The position numbers and the translations under genes were made by a program. From an uncultured Paracoccaceae bacterium (GTDB taxonomy: Bacteria; Pseudomonadota; Alphaproteobacteria; Rhodobacterales; Rhodobacteraceae): a stretch of 63,269 nt of DNA. How positions within the stretch are numbered: the stretch's first letter is position 1; every line of letters begins with the position of its first letter. The notes under the pieces were generated by a model. That model searched no databases. It was given only the letters and a program-made list of their open reading frames with translations, and was not told where the DNA came from. Where the stretch lies: NCBI GenBank assembly GCA_947500005.1, contig CANMQJ010000024.1, forward strand, positions 1 through 63,269, read 5' to 3'. Positions 1 through 7,927 of the stretch are shown one piece after another.

Positions 1-84
1 GGACGCCTGATCGGTCGGACCAAAGGCGGCATGAACACCAAACTGCACGCCATCTGCGACAGGCAGGGGCGTCCGCTTTGCGGG
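1..84 (+). pseudogene. IS5-family transposase fragment (internal part)
   Basis: Reading from base 1, frame 1 gives a run beginning GRLIGRTKGGMNTKLHAICD and continuing to RQGRPL. This matches the GRTKGG.N.KLHA..D..GRPL block that precedes the middle of DDE transposases of the IS5 (IS427-like) group. Only this short block lies in the window; after RPL the similarity stops and the DNA becomes the tail of the hydrolase on the other strand. The rest of the element, if present, lies left of base 1. A second fragment of the same transposase type, carrying the C-terminus, is at 58741-58851. Confidence 0.7.
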
Positions 85-1127
85 CGAACTCGGGACCGCC
101 ACAAAAGCGCAATCTGGATCAACCCCCAGGTTCCGAAGAATGCGGTCAAGGCGCCGAACGCGACGAGTCCCCCTGCACCCGACGGGATAATCGTCACGGC
201 CAGAAGGGCCGGTGCAATGGGCGCTGCGAGTATCGCCCATGCTTGACGGCCCAGCGGAACCGGACGAGGCACGGTTGGACCCAGCACCGTGCTGAGCGGC
301 CACATCAGCGCGACGAGCGCCGCCAGTAGCGCCAAGAGCCACGGACCATAGTGGGGCAGCGACCCTTGAGACGCACGTCCGGGCGCCCCGGAAATCCAGT
401 CGCGCAACTCGGTCAAAGTGAATGGGCTGTAAAGCACGCCGACATGGCCGACCCACGGGGCGGATACGGCGCGACGCTCGACAGGGCCAAGCGCGATGGT
501 CTCTCCCTCGGTCGCGTCCGGATCGAGCTGGCGAAGGCGATCGAGCGCGACCTTGCGCAACCGGCCTTCCTGCGCACCTGATACGATCAGCAATCGTTCG
601 GGCGCCTCAGGGGTAACCGCGTCGGAATACATTGAAATCGCGACGACTGCGGCGGTACCGCCGATCCGCTCCGCCGCGCGGATCACGACGTCAGTCGCCA
701 TCGAATGTCCAACCAGAGACACCGGACCCGTCACGCCCGTCAAACCAACTGCCGCACGCGACACGGCGATGGTCTGAGTCACCAGTTGAGCCGTCGTACC
801 GTCGAGCGAGGTGAGATTGGCCGACATCGGCTCCGAATTGCGACCGTGGCCGTAAAAATCGAATGCGGCAACGACGAAACCTGATCGCGCCAAAGCGATC
901 GAGATCGGTTGCATCATCTGCCGCGATCCGGCGTAGCCGTGCGCCACGACGACGAGCGGACCGCCATCCGCGCTATCAGGTCGCCAGATCGTGACAGGGG
1001 TAGTGGCGAGGGTCAGCTTCTCGGCCGAGACGCCCGTGCGCTGGCGTTCGAGCATCGTGATGGAAAGCACGGCAACAAGAATTGCTGCCGTCGCGAAGAT
1101 CATATGCACCATTCGATTCGTCTGCAT
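3..1127 (-). CDS. Alpha/beta hydrolase with C-terminal membrane segments, 3' end lost to an IS junction
   Basis: An open frame starts at ATG 1127 and runs without a stop to the window edge. The N-terminus has one hydrophobic segment (MIFATAAILVAVLSI). The hydrolase fold follows, with the oxyanion region VVVAHGYAGSRQMM, the strand FDFYGHG and a nucleophile elbow GHSMA, in which Ser is the likely nucleophile and the usual second Gly is Ala. The C-terminal third has at least two hydrophobic stretches (LLALLAALVALMWPL, AILAAPIAPALLAVTII), so the protein is probably membrane anchored. The last roughly 28 codons are antisense to the IS5-type fragment and are not native. In-frame alternative ATGs lie at 1112 and 1103. 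Substrate unknown; the gene is probably non-functional or carries a foreign tail. Confidence 0.7.
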   Translation of the reverse strand, partial: MQTNRMVHMIFATAAILVAVLSITMLERQRTGVSAEKLTLATTPVTIWRPDSADGGPLVVVAHGYAGSRQMMQPISIALARSGFVVAAFDFYGHGRNSEPMSANLTSLDGTTAQLVTQTIAVSRAAVGLTGVTGPVSLVGHSMATDVVIRAAERIGGTAAVVAISMYSDAVTPEAPERLLIVSGAQEGRLRKVALDRLRQLDPDATEGETIALGPVERRAVSAPWVGHVGVLYSPFTLTELRDWISGAPGRASQGSLPHYGPWLLALLAALVALMWPLSTVLGPTVPRPVPLGRQAWAILAAPIAPALLAVTIIPSGAGGLVAFGALTAFFGTWGLIQIALLWRSRVRPQSGRPCLSQMACSLVFMPPLVRPIRR

Positions 1128-1329
1128 CGGTGTGAAGATAGTGCGACAACGAAGGATAGTCGCGAAGCCAACTTCAAATGCTCGAACGATGCTGCGTGCC
1201 GAAGCCTACGGCCGCTTCGGCGCAGCCGCGCCGCAGCGATGGGGATCTTGTCGAAGGTCCGGCATGGTGAAGGATTTTCGATGTGGGCCGTGGTGCGAAG
1301 GTGCCTGTTTGTGTCGCGTCGGCCCGCGT
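1128..1329. other. Intergenic segment, no gene recognised
   Basis: I see no convincing coding sequence on either strand between the hydrolase start and the IS91-type remnant. The segment should hold the hydrolase promoter. A short minus-strand frame continues out of the IS91 fragment into this DNA, but its residues no longer resemble a transposase. Confidence 0.4.
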
Positions 1330-1438
1330 TGGGCATGACCCTCGAGCGATCGCCGGTCCTGACGCGGTAGTCCTTCCAGCGAAAGGCCATGGCATCGGCG
1401 TCCACGCTGATCAGGCGATGGTTCGAGATCGCCGTCCG
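1330..1438 (-). pseudogene. IS91-family (Y2) transposase C-terminal fragment
   Basis: The minus frame from 1438 reads RTAISNHRLISVDADAMAF followed by RWKDYRVRTGDRSRVM. This matches the conserved block R.AISN.RL....D..V.FRWKDYR of IS91/IS801-type Y2 transposases. The frame opens directly after a stop codon at 1439-1441 and loses similarity after RVM, so both the catalytic N-terminal part and the usual C-terminal FHRIRHYG block are missing. It is a decayed scrap beside another IS remnant, marking this end of the window as a site of repeated insertion. Confidence 0.65.
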
Positions 1439-1661
1439 TCAGGAGCGCGCGACCTCGAGGCAGTCAGGTGCATTTTTCCCGTTGGAGTGCGCTTGACCCA
1501 CTGGTCGAAACGCGCCCCCTGCCTGCGCGAGGAGCGGGCCGCAAGGGAACACTGTGTCTGCATGCGCGTTCAAGACGCGTTGAGCCAGCCAAAAGTCAGC
1601 GCCGGCCATCGTGGAAAGTTGGTTCCCGGATTTGAAAAAGTAGCGATGCAGGAGGCAATTG
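1439..1661. promoter_or_regulatory. Upstream region of the Crp/Fnr regulator
   Basis: No gene is supported here. The segment ends with a clear ribosome binding site, GGAGG at 1651-1655, six bases before the ATG at 1662. That ATG is therefore preferred over the in-frame TTG at 1659. Confidence 0.5.
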
Positions 1662-2450
1662 ATGAAGGGCGAACGGGTTGGCGAGCCGGGACGTTCGATC
1701 ACGAGACCAGTGTTGGAAGTTGAAGAGGGTGCCCTGCCGGAGAGATGTCGACGTGGCCTCGTGGGGCGGCTGGAGCCGGAACTGTGGCAGATGTTGCGCG
1801 CGACCTGTTCCGAGATACGCCACCTTGAAGCGCGCGAGATACTGTCCGAGGCGGGCGACAGGCTCGACGCGAGCGCGCTGCTGCTGGACGGACTGATGGC
1901 CCGCTATGTCCGGGGGGCCTCCAAGGGCGGGGCGCAGCGCGCGATCGTCTCGATCAGCGTGCCGGGGGATTTCGTCGACCTGCATGCGCTGCCGCTGAAA
2001 CGTCTGGAGCACGATATCGGCGCCTTGACGGAGGCGCGGATCGCGCTGTTTCCCCACGCTGCGTTGAACCGGATCATTGACCGGTCCCACCGGCATGCGC
2101 GGCAGCTGTGGCGGTTGACCATGATCGACGCCTCGATCCACCGGCACTGGATTTTTCGTGGAAGCCGGTTGCGCGCATTGGCGGCGGTGGCCGATTTCGT
2201 GAGCGAGATGGACCTGCGACTTCAGGAAGCGGGAGAGATCGAGGGCGACCGCCTTCCCTTGCCCCTTCTGCAGACCGACCTGGCCGAGATCGCCGGCCTG
2301 TCCCCGGTGCATGTCAGCCGCGTCTGCAGGGAGCTTCGCGAGAGCGGAACCTGCACGATCCGGGACGGACATGCCGAGATCCACGACCGGCCGCGTCTGC
2401 ACGGCCTGGCGCATTTCGATCCGTCCTACCTCTATGCGCCTGACGGCTGA
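1662..2450 (+). CDS. Crp/Fnr family transcriptional regulator
   Basis: This 262-residue protein has the Crp/Fnr layout: a cyclic-nucleotide-binding-type beta-roll (about residues 40-140, including LSEAGDRLDASALLLDGL and ISVPGDFVDLHALPL) and a C-terminal winged helix-turn-helix (about 203-228, TDLAEIAGLSPVHVSRVCRE). No N-terminal cysteine cluster is seen, so it is not an FNR-type iron-sulfur sensor; the ligand is unknown. The start is fixed by GGAGG six bases upstream of ATG 1662. Its 3' end overlaps the convergent methyltransferase gene by 19 bp. It may regulate the adjacent glycosyltransferase operon, but no operator was identified. Confidence 0.88.
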   Translation: MKGERVGEPGRSITRPVLEVEEGALPERCRRGLVGRLEPELWQMLRATCSEIRHLEAREILSEAGDRLDASALLLDGLMARYVRGASKGGAQRAIVSISVPGDFVDLHALPLKRLEHDIGALTEARIALFPHAALNRIIDRSHRHARQLWRLTMIDASIHRHWIFRGSRLRALAAVADFVSEMDLRLQEAGEIEGDRLPLPLLQTDLAEIAGLSPVHVSRVCRELRESGTCTIRDGHAEIHDRPRLHGLAHFDPSYLYAPDG

Positions 2451-3022
2451 TCGGGGCCGCAATCGAAGACCGCGGCGATCCACGAGGTGTCCGCGTCGCG
2501 GCGGATCTCGTGATGCGGGCGCGCGGCAGCAAGCGTGTCCAGCAGCCGGGTTTCGACCTCGCGCGCCGTGAGCGTCGTTTCAGTGTTGCCAAGGTAGCCC
2601 GCGACGAGGCAGGCGCCGCCGGGTGCGAGCCTGTCGCTGACAAGGCCGATCATCTCGTCCAGCGCGCCGGGGGAAAGATAATAGAGCACCTCCGACAGCA
2701 CGATCAGGTCCCATTGACCCTCCGGCCACCCCTCGGGCACTCCGGCCACCTCGAACCGGGCGCCTGGGACTCCCCGCGCGCGGGCCCGGTCAATGGCCGA
2801 AGGGGCGAAATCGAGGCCGAGCAGTCTGTCGCAGCGGCGCGCGATCGCTTCGCTCATCACCCCGATCGAGCAGCCGACATCCAGGGCGCGGGCGAACCGG
2901 CGCGGTGGAAGAAGGGCAAGGCAGCGCGCGTATTTCTCCGCCTCGTAAGCGCTCGTTTCATAGCTCCAGGGATCGCCGTTCTCGCGGTAGAGACGGTCGA
3001 AAGAGGCGGCGTCGCGGCTCAT
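2432..3022 (-). CDS. NodS-like SAM-dependent methyltransferase
   Basis: A 196-residue class I methyltransferase. SAM motif I is ALDVGCSIG (about residues 46-54), followed by LLGLDFAP and the post-motif region WDLIVLSEVLYYL. The N-terminus SFDRLYRENGDPWSYETSAY resembles the NodS group, whose founder N-methylates deacetylated chitooligosaccharides. The longer frame to 3256 runs through the deacetylase gene, so I chose ATG 3022, whose ATGA overlaps the deacetylase stop. It is the last gene of the eight-gene glycosyltransferase operon and probably methylates an amino or hydroxyl group on that operon's product. The actual acceptor is not known. Confidence 0.85.
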   Translation of the reverse strand: MSRDAASFDRLYRENGDPWSYETSAYEAEKYARCLALLPPRRFARALDVGCSIGVMSEAIARRCDRLLGLDFAPSAIDRARARGVPGARFEVAGVPEGWPEGQWDLIVLSEVLYYLSPGALDEMIGLVSDRLAPGGACLVAGYLGNTETTLTAREVETRLLDTLAAARPHHEIRRDADTSWIAAVFDCGPDQPSGA

Positions 3023-3741
3023 GCGGGGATGAAGATCTCGTCGGTCGCAACGAAATGCGCGGCAAGGTCCTGCGGCATCCGGAAGCCTTCCGGGTCGTCG
3101 TCGATGAGCCCGGTCATCTGCGAGACATGGGCGGCGACGGCGCGCGCCTTGAGGTCGCGGAAGGCGGTGGTCCGGAAGCACCTGAGGCCTGCGCTGGACG
3201 CCGCCGACACAGGTGGTTGCACCCGGCCCCAGACCGGGCAGCCGAACATCGCGCAACCCAGCCTGTCCGCGATCCAGCGGGCGAGCCGCCAGACGCGCTG
3301 GTGGTCGATATGCGGATCGCCGTTCCAGGTGGTCCAGATCGCCGTGACGCCGTCGACAAGGGGATGCAACCGGGCCTCCGCCTCGGCAAAGGTCCCGGGA
3401 TCGTCCGGCGCGCCCTGGTCCCGATAGCCCAGCCAGATCGGCGTCTCGCGCCCGGCGGTGAGTATCTCGACGGCGGTTTCCGCTTCGCCTCGGCGCAGGG
3501 CCGAAAGCGCGGCGGCGGGATAGACCACCGAATTCGGGTGCGACATCGACCCATCCGTGACGATCGCGACGTGCACGCGGTGACCGGCGGCGGAGGCTGC
3601 GGCAATGGCCCCGCCCATCGCGAGCGATTCGTCGTCCGGGTGGGGCGCAAGGACCAGCACCGCGCCGGGCCCTGTCAGTTCCGCGAGCCGGACATGGGGC
3701 GCGGTTTCGGCCCGCGCGACGATCGGGGTAAAGTCCGTCAT
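3019..3741 (-). CDS. PIG-L family deacetylase
   Basis: A 240-residue protein with the zinc-binding signature of the PIG-L/LmbE family, APHPDDESL, at residues 32-40 (HPDDE at 34-38), and a later GDPHIDHQ motif carrying the third zinc ligand. Family members remove N-acetyl groups from sugars such as GlcNAc in glycolipids, mycothiol or bacillithiol precursors. The start at 3741 sits two bases after the stop of the upstream acyl-CoA dehydrogenase-like gene, and the 3' end overlaps the methyltransferase start (ATGA). There is no signal peptide, so it acts in the cytoplasm. In this operon it would expose an amine for acylation or methylation; that role is inferred. Confidence 0.88.
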   Translation of the reverse strand: MTDFTPIVARAETAPHVRLAELTGPGAVLVLAPHPDDESLAMGGAIAAASAAGHRVHVAIVTDGSMSHPNSVVYPAAALSALRRGEAETAVEILTAGRETPIWLGYRDQGAPDDPGTFAEAEARLHPLVDGVTAIWTTWNGDPHIDHQRVWRLARWIADRLGCAMFGCPVWGRVQPPVSAASSAGLRCFRTTAFRDLKARAVAAHVSQMTGLIDDDPEGFRMPQDLAAHFVATDEIFIPA

Positions 3742-3743
3742 TC

Positions 3744-4829
3744 TCACCAGACCTCGCCGATAGGGGGCTTGGCCGCGCATAGGGCCTCGCCCACCTGCCG
3801 CAGCTTGCCGTCGAGGTTCGCCTGCCGCAGGAAAAAGCCGAGGTCGCGGCGCACCAGCTCGGCGCGCTGGCCCCTGGCGAAGGACCGGGTGCCGAGGGCG
3901 CGGTCGGCCAGCGCCATGCCCTCCAGGCACGCCGCCTCGACCTCCTCGCGCGCCGACAGGCTCAAAGCGACGGCCTCGGGCCCCGCGCCGGGCGCCTCGG
4001 CACGGGTCGCGGCATCCTCGACGATCAGCCGGGCGCGGTGGGCAAGGCTGGCGATCCGCGCGAGGCGGTGAATTTGGGCCTCGCCCGGTGGGTCCGCCGC
4101 CTGGGCCGCGCGTCGGACCTCCTCGGCCAGGGCCTCCAGCCCGCCGGTCTGCACGGCGGCATAGCGCCAGACGCCGCCTTGGAAATGCGGCTCGCGCAGG
4201 TAGTCGCCCGCCGCCCCGAGGGCCTCTGCCGTGACGCCGCTGAAATCAAAGGTACCCGAGGCCGTGGCCCGCATCCCCGAGGTGTCCCACGAGGCGGCGT
4301 CTGCGCGTTCGGGGTCCTGAACCTCCGCGATGGTAAGGCGAGCGCCGTCCACACCTTTCGCCGTCACCACGGCATGGCTGACGGTGCCGAGGCCCGAGGC
4401 GAAACGCTTGCTCCCGGCAAGGCGGAGCTGGCCGCCGGAATCGGCCGCGACGCTCACCGGGGGGTCGCCATCAGCGCCCCAGACGCCATAGATCGCCCCG
4501 CGCGACGCAGCGGCGGTGTGGCGCTGCACCTGCTCGGGCGTGCCGTAAAGGGTGACAAGCTTGAGCGCGTTCATATGTCCCTCGGCCAGGCGCCCGACCG
4601 AGAGGTTGGCGCGACCGATGCGGCGCAGCAACGTGGCCTGCGTCTTTATCTCGTACGATTTGCCCGCAAAGGTGCAGAGCCGAGCCAATATGCCGGACGA
4701 CGCGAGGCGGCGCATGTCCCCCGACAGGTCGCGGCGGCCCGCATCGGCCGCCAGCGCACCGGCCGCGATGGCTTCCAGGGCGCAGGCTTCGGCCAGCGGC
4801 GGCATGGTTCTTGCTGGGGCTTCTCTCAT
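3744..4829 (-). CDS. Acyl-CoA dehydrogenase-like protein in a glycan operon
   Basis: A 361-residue protein with a diverged acyl-CoA dehydrogenase fold: helical N-terminus, central beta domain (GVWGADGDPPVSV, LAGSKRFASGLGTVSHAVV) and a helical C-terminal domain. The signatures of ordinary beta-oxidation enzymes are weak, for example no clear SEPGAGSD block, so it may act on a carrier-bound or sugar-linked acyl group, or no longer be a dehydrogenase. It overlaps the upstream glycosyltransferase by ATGA (4826-4829) and is followed within two bases by the PIG-L gene. Coupling of such a protein to a deacetylase, NodS-like methyltransferase and glycosyltransferases suggests lipid modification of a glycan. 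Confidence 0.75.
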   Translation of the reverse strand: MREAPARTMPPLAEACALEAIAAGALAADAGRRDLSGDMRRLASSGILARLCTFAGKSYEIKTQATLLRRIGRANLSVGRLAEGHMNALKLVTLYGTPEQVQRHTAAASRGAIYGVWGADGDPPVSVAADSGGQLRLAGSKRFASGLGTVSHAVVTAKGVDGARLTIAEVQDPERADAASWDTSGMRATASGTFDFSGVTAEALGAAGDYLREPHFQGGVWRYAAVQTGGLEALAEEVRRAAQAADPPGEAQIHRLARIASLAHRARLIVEDAATRAEAPGAGPEAVALSLSAREEVEAACLEGMALADRALGTRSFARGQRAELVRRDLGFFLRQANLDGKLRQVGEALCAAKPPIGEVW

Positions 4830-5863
4830 GCCGTCAGCCTCTCCATGTCGGCCCGCGCCGCCGAGACGGCTGCGGCCAGCAGAGGCAATTCGCGCTCAAC
4901 GTCCGACAGCCGCATTCGGATACGCTCCAGCTCGGTCAGTCGCCTGTCGATCCGCGTCACCAACGGGGAGTCCGGGCCGAACTGCACAACGCGATCCCGC
5001 CGCACCTGCCGCAGCCGCGCGCGCAGGACTGTTCGGGCGGCCGGCTCGAGCGCGCTGTCCACCAGCGGATCGGGGTCGGAGATACGCGCCGCCAGTGCCT
5101 CGGCCATGCCGCCCGGCGCACGCCCGTCCAGCCGGCAAGAGGTCGATACCCGCACTCCGTGGCTGTGGCGCACCCGCCAACCGCGGTCCTCTGCCGTCTC
5201 GGCGAACCCGCGATCCTCGTTGTTGGGCAGCGCCGGAATACCGCCGACATCGGCATGGAGCGGCATCCGGAACGCAAGGCTGGCGCCGGATGCGCCAAGT
5301 CCGCTCGGGGCGGGGTCGTGCGCCAGAGGGTCGATCAGCGCGCGGATCGCGAGGGTAAGCGCGGTGTACTCGCCCTCGGCCGCGCCGCGCTGCGAGATGA
5401 TCCGCGGCAGTCGGGCGAACTCGCTGGAATCCGGGACGACCGAGCCGCAGATCAGATCGGCCTGTTTCAGCTCTGACAGGTTGACGTCCAGCCAGTCGGG
5501 AAAGACCCGGCTGTCGGCGTCGGTGGTCAGCACCACGCCCTGACGGGTGAGCCGGGACGCCGAGGCGGCGACCGCTTGCCGCCGCACCGCGCCGACACCC
5601 CCCGGCGGGGTTTCCGCCAGATCCAGCAGCAGACCCGCCGTGCCCGTCGCCGCGAACCAGTCCCGCGCGCGCGAAAAAGTCGCGTCGTCCGAGCCGTTGA
5701 CGACCAGAACGATCCCGCCGCATCCCCGCAACGCGGTGCGCGCTGCCTGTAGACAGGGCACGATCCGCGCCGCCTCGTTGCGGGCGGGGATGGTGATTGC
5801 CGCAGCCCATGGCGTGTCAGGTCCGAACGCGAGGCTGCATCGGGCAAGGGGCCAGCGGTTCAT
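4826..5863 (-). CDS. Family 2 glycosyltransferase
   Basis: A 345-residue GT2-type enzyme. It begins with the nucleotide-sugar-binding strand AAITIPARNEAARI (about residues 21-34), has VVNGSDDAT as the second Rossmann strand, and VLTTDADSRVFPDWL with the metal-binding DAD near residues 115-117. The C-terminal part is helical, with many Arg and Leu residues and no membrane segment, so the enzyme is probably cytosolic or peripheral. I chose ATG 5863, which overlaps the stop of the 33-codon micro-ORF (ATGA), rather than the long frame to 6238, which shadows the preceding gene. Sugar donor and acceptor are unknown. Confidence 0.85.
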   Translation of the reverse strand: MNRWPLARCSLAFGPDTPWAAAITIPARNEAARIVPCLQAARTALRGCGGIVLVVNGSDDATFSRARDWFAATGTAGLLLDLAETPPGGVGAVRRQAVAASASRLTRQGVVLTTDADSRVFPDWLDVNLSELKQADLICGSVVPDSSEFARLPRIISQRGAAEGEYTALTLAIRALIDPLAHDPAPSGLGASGASLAFRMPLHADVGGIPALPNNEDRGFAETAEDRGWRVRHSHGVRVSTSCRLDGRAPGGMAEALAARISDPDPLVDSALEPAARTVLRARLRQVRRDRVVQFGPDSPLVTRIDRRLTELERIRMRLSDVERELPLLAAAVSAARADMERLTA

Positions 5864-5961
5864 GCCGCCCGCTCCCGGGGGCGCAGGGTCTTGTCGCCGT
5901 CGCCGGGGGCCTGCCGGGGCTCGCCGGCGTTGCCTTTGCAGGTGTCGCTGCTGTCTTTCAT
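5860..5961 (-). CDS. 33-codon micro-ORF coupled to both neighbours
   Basis: Between two glycosyltransferase genes a small frame starts at ATG 5961 and stops at TGA 5862-5860. Its start overlaps the upstream gene's stop (ATGA) and its stop overlaps the downstream gene's start (ATGA). The predicted peptide begins MKDSSDTCKGNAGEP and ends RPRERAA; it is polar, charged, has one Cys and no membrane segment. The double ATGA arrangement is the one used by every confident gene pair but one in this operon, which supports translation. It could instead be a coupling device that carries ribosomes across a roughly 100-base gap. Function unknown. Confidence 0.5.
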   Translation of the reverse strand: MKDSSDTCKGNAGEPRQAPGDGDKTLRPRERAA

Positions 5962-7019
5962 GGTCGGTCCTTGCGTGCGTCAGTCTTGTATCGGCTCGAT
6001 CCGAGGCTGGTCGCCCGGGCAGGATGCAGCAGAGCCGCCCATTGATCGGCCACGTGGGAGAGTCGGAATTCCGGCCGCGCTGTGGCGAGGGGGCGCTGGC
6101 CGACGGTGTCGCGCCAATCGGCGATCCGCGCGGCGATCGACTCTGGGTCGCCGGTGTCGATGCACTGTCCGGGATCCGAGGCGACCTCGTCATTCGCGCC
6201 AAGGCCCCGGTGCAGGAGCGCCGGGCAGCCGACGGCATTCGCCTCCGCGATCACCAGCCCGAAGGTCTCGGCAAAATGGTCCTGCGGGTAGAACAGGCAG
6301 AGCGCCCGGCGCATCCTTCCGATCAGTCCGGCCTGGTCGAGCCGCCCGAGGGGGATGACCCCGCCCGGTACCGGCCCGGTCGGCCAGGAGAGATATCCGG
6401 GGTCCGCCACGGCCAGGCGCAGCGAGGGCACGCGATCCTTCAGCGCCTCGAACCGGCGGAACACCTGGTCGAGCCCCTTGTGGGGCGAAGAGGCGAACAG
6501 CAAGAGGTCGGGATCGCGGGGCGTGTCGTCCGGGGCAAGATCGTCGGCGATCGGGTTGTGGATGTGGCCGATGGCGGGCGCATGGGCCCCGAGGAAACCG
6601 CGCAGCCACGCGGCATGGGCCGCGGAGACGCAGAGCACCTCCACCCCGGCGTCGCGAAGCGCGGGGCCCAGCGCCCGGTTATGGCGGCCGGGAAAGATGT
6701 GCTGCCAGACGATGACCCGGGCCCCGGGATGCAGTCGCGCCAGCCTGGGCGCGATCTTCCAGGAGTTGATGACCACGATGACGCCCGGCGCTTCGGGCAG
6801 CGGGCGCTTGACGTCAGCCCGGCCATACCGCACGCCGCCGGACAAGGTGTCCAGGCCCGTCCGAGCGGACTGGCGCACGGTGACGCGGATACGGAGGGCG
6901 AGGCTCTCGGCGATCCGCACCAGAGTCGCCTCGGTCCCGCCAAGCCCTGCCAACTGCCCCGGTGCACCGCTATAGGCACGCGGCGCGAGCGTATCGACGA
7001 AGGTGATTCCGCCGCTCAT
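5958..7019 (-). CDS. GT4-like (GT-B fold) glycosyltransferase
   Basis: A 353-residue enzyme with the two Rossmann domains of family 1/4 glycosyltransferases. The N-terminus has the acceptor loop LAGLGGTEATLVRIAES, and the C-terminal donor domain has LLLFASSPHKGLDQVFRRF and the E-x7-E signature in AETFGLVIAEANAVGCPALL. It has no signal peptide or membrane segment. It overlaps the upstream GT2 by ATGA (7016-7019) and the downstream micro-ORF in the same way, so all three are translationally coupled. It probably adds one sugar from a nucleotide donor to the operon's product; the linkage is not predictable. Confidence 0.87.
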   Translation of the reverse strand: MSGGITFVDTLAPRAYSGAPGQLAGLGGTEATLVRIAESLALRIRVTVRQSARTGLDTLSGGVRYGRADVKRPLPEAPGVIVVINSWKIAPRLARLHPGARVIVWQHIFPGRHNRALGPALRDAGVEVLCVSAAHAAWLRGFLGAHAPAIGHIHNPIADDLAPDDTPRDPDLLLFASSPHKGLDQVFRRFEALKDRVPSLRLAVADPGYLSWPTGPVPGGVIPLGRLDQAGLIGRMRRALCLFYPQDHFAETFGLVIAEANAVGCPALLHRGLGANDEVASDPGQCIDTGDPESIAARIADWRDTVGQRPLATARPEFRLSHVADQWAALLHPARATSLGSSRYKTDARKDRP

Positions 7020-7927
7020 GCCACCCTGTCCCGACGGGTCGTCATCCGGGTGAGCGCGCCGCGCTCGCAGAGGGTCGCGTTCGTGCAGGACCGGATCCTG
7101 ACGCCGGACAGGTCGATCGGCACCGGATCGACCTCGCGCGTCGCGAACCAGCGACCCACCGCGTCCCAGACCCGCTCGCGATCCGCGAGGCGCCGCGGGC
7201 TGTCATAGTCCGTCGCACCCTCCTGTGTCAGGCCGTCGGGCGTTTCGATCTTGGTCAGCAGTATCTCGGGAATGACCCAGAGCACTTCGCCGGCCATGAT
7301 CAGCCGGTTACGGAATTCCCGGTCCTCCTCGATACAGTCCGAGAACCCGCCCAGCCGGTCGAAGACCGAGCGGTGGAACAGGCCGGAATTGACATGCGTC
7401 CAGTCCCCCGGCGCCCCCGCGGCCATCTGCAGGTTCGGAAAGAAATCGTCGACGAGGCTGAGGGTGCGGCGGATCTCGACCCGCTCGCCATCGGGCAGGA
7501 TCAACTCGTGATGGGTCAGCACGCCGCCAACCTGGATGCGCGTGTCAGGCTCGCGGCCCGACAGGCGCCAGTTGAGGCAGGGATGCGCGCCGATGGTCTC
7601 GTTGCCGATCACGCGCGCCTGCCGCATGACCTTGTCGCGGTGCGGCACGTCGTCGGAATCGTGAAAGGTAATCGCATCGGCGGTGCTCAGCGCGATGCCC
7701 ACGTTCTTTGCCTGCGCGGTGCCGACATTCTCGGCAAGGCTGACGCCGACAAAGCGGGGATGCTTTGCGTATTGTGCGATGACCGACCCGGTCCCGTCGT
7801 TCGATCCGTCATCGACGACCATCACCGTGGTCCGGGGGTGCGACTGGCCCAGCGCCGCCTCGATGGCCTGCGGCAGCGTGTGGGCGCGATTATAGGTCGG
7901 GATGACGACTGTGACGCTGGGTGTCAT
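7016..7927 (-). CDS. Family 2 glycosyltransferase
   Basis: A 303-residue GT-A enzyme. It opens with VTVVIPTYNRAHTLPQAIEA (residues 5-24), followed by VMVVDDGSNDGTGSVI and a DSDD metal-binding site in ITFHDSDDVPHRDKV. A later segment, FHRSVFDRLGGFSDCIEEDR, matches the acceptor region with the catalytic-base acidic residues. No membrane segments are present. Its ATG overlaps the stop of the membrane-bound GT2 gene (7924-7927), and its stop overlaps the next start (7016-7019). It is the second gene of the operon. Confidence 0.88.
   Translation of the reverse strand: MTPSVTVVIPTYNRAHTLPQAIEAALGQSHPRTTVMVVDDGSNDGTGSVIAQYAKHPRFVGVSLAENVGTAQAKNVGIALSTADAITFHDSDDVPHRDKVMRQARVIGNETIGAHPCLNWRLSGREPDTRIQVGGVLTHHELILPDGERVEIRRTLSLVDDFFPNLQMAAGAPGDWTHVNSGLFHRSVFDRLGGFSDCIEEDREFRNRLIMAGEVLWVIPEILLTKIETPDGLTQEGATDYDSPRRLADRERVWDAVGRWFATREVDPVPIDLSGVRIRSCTNATLCERGALTRMTTRRDRVA

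Noticed and set aside
1439..1702. 87-codon minus frame upstream of the Crp/Fnr gene
   Set aside because: No ribosome binding site or motif; it overlaps the regulator start and its control region.
1596..2483. Long minus-strand frame opposite the Crp/Fnr gene
   Set aside because: It mirrors a clear Crp/Fnr protein, has Arg/Pro/Gly-heavy composition and no family motifs; it is a high-G+C shadow.
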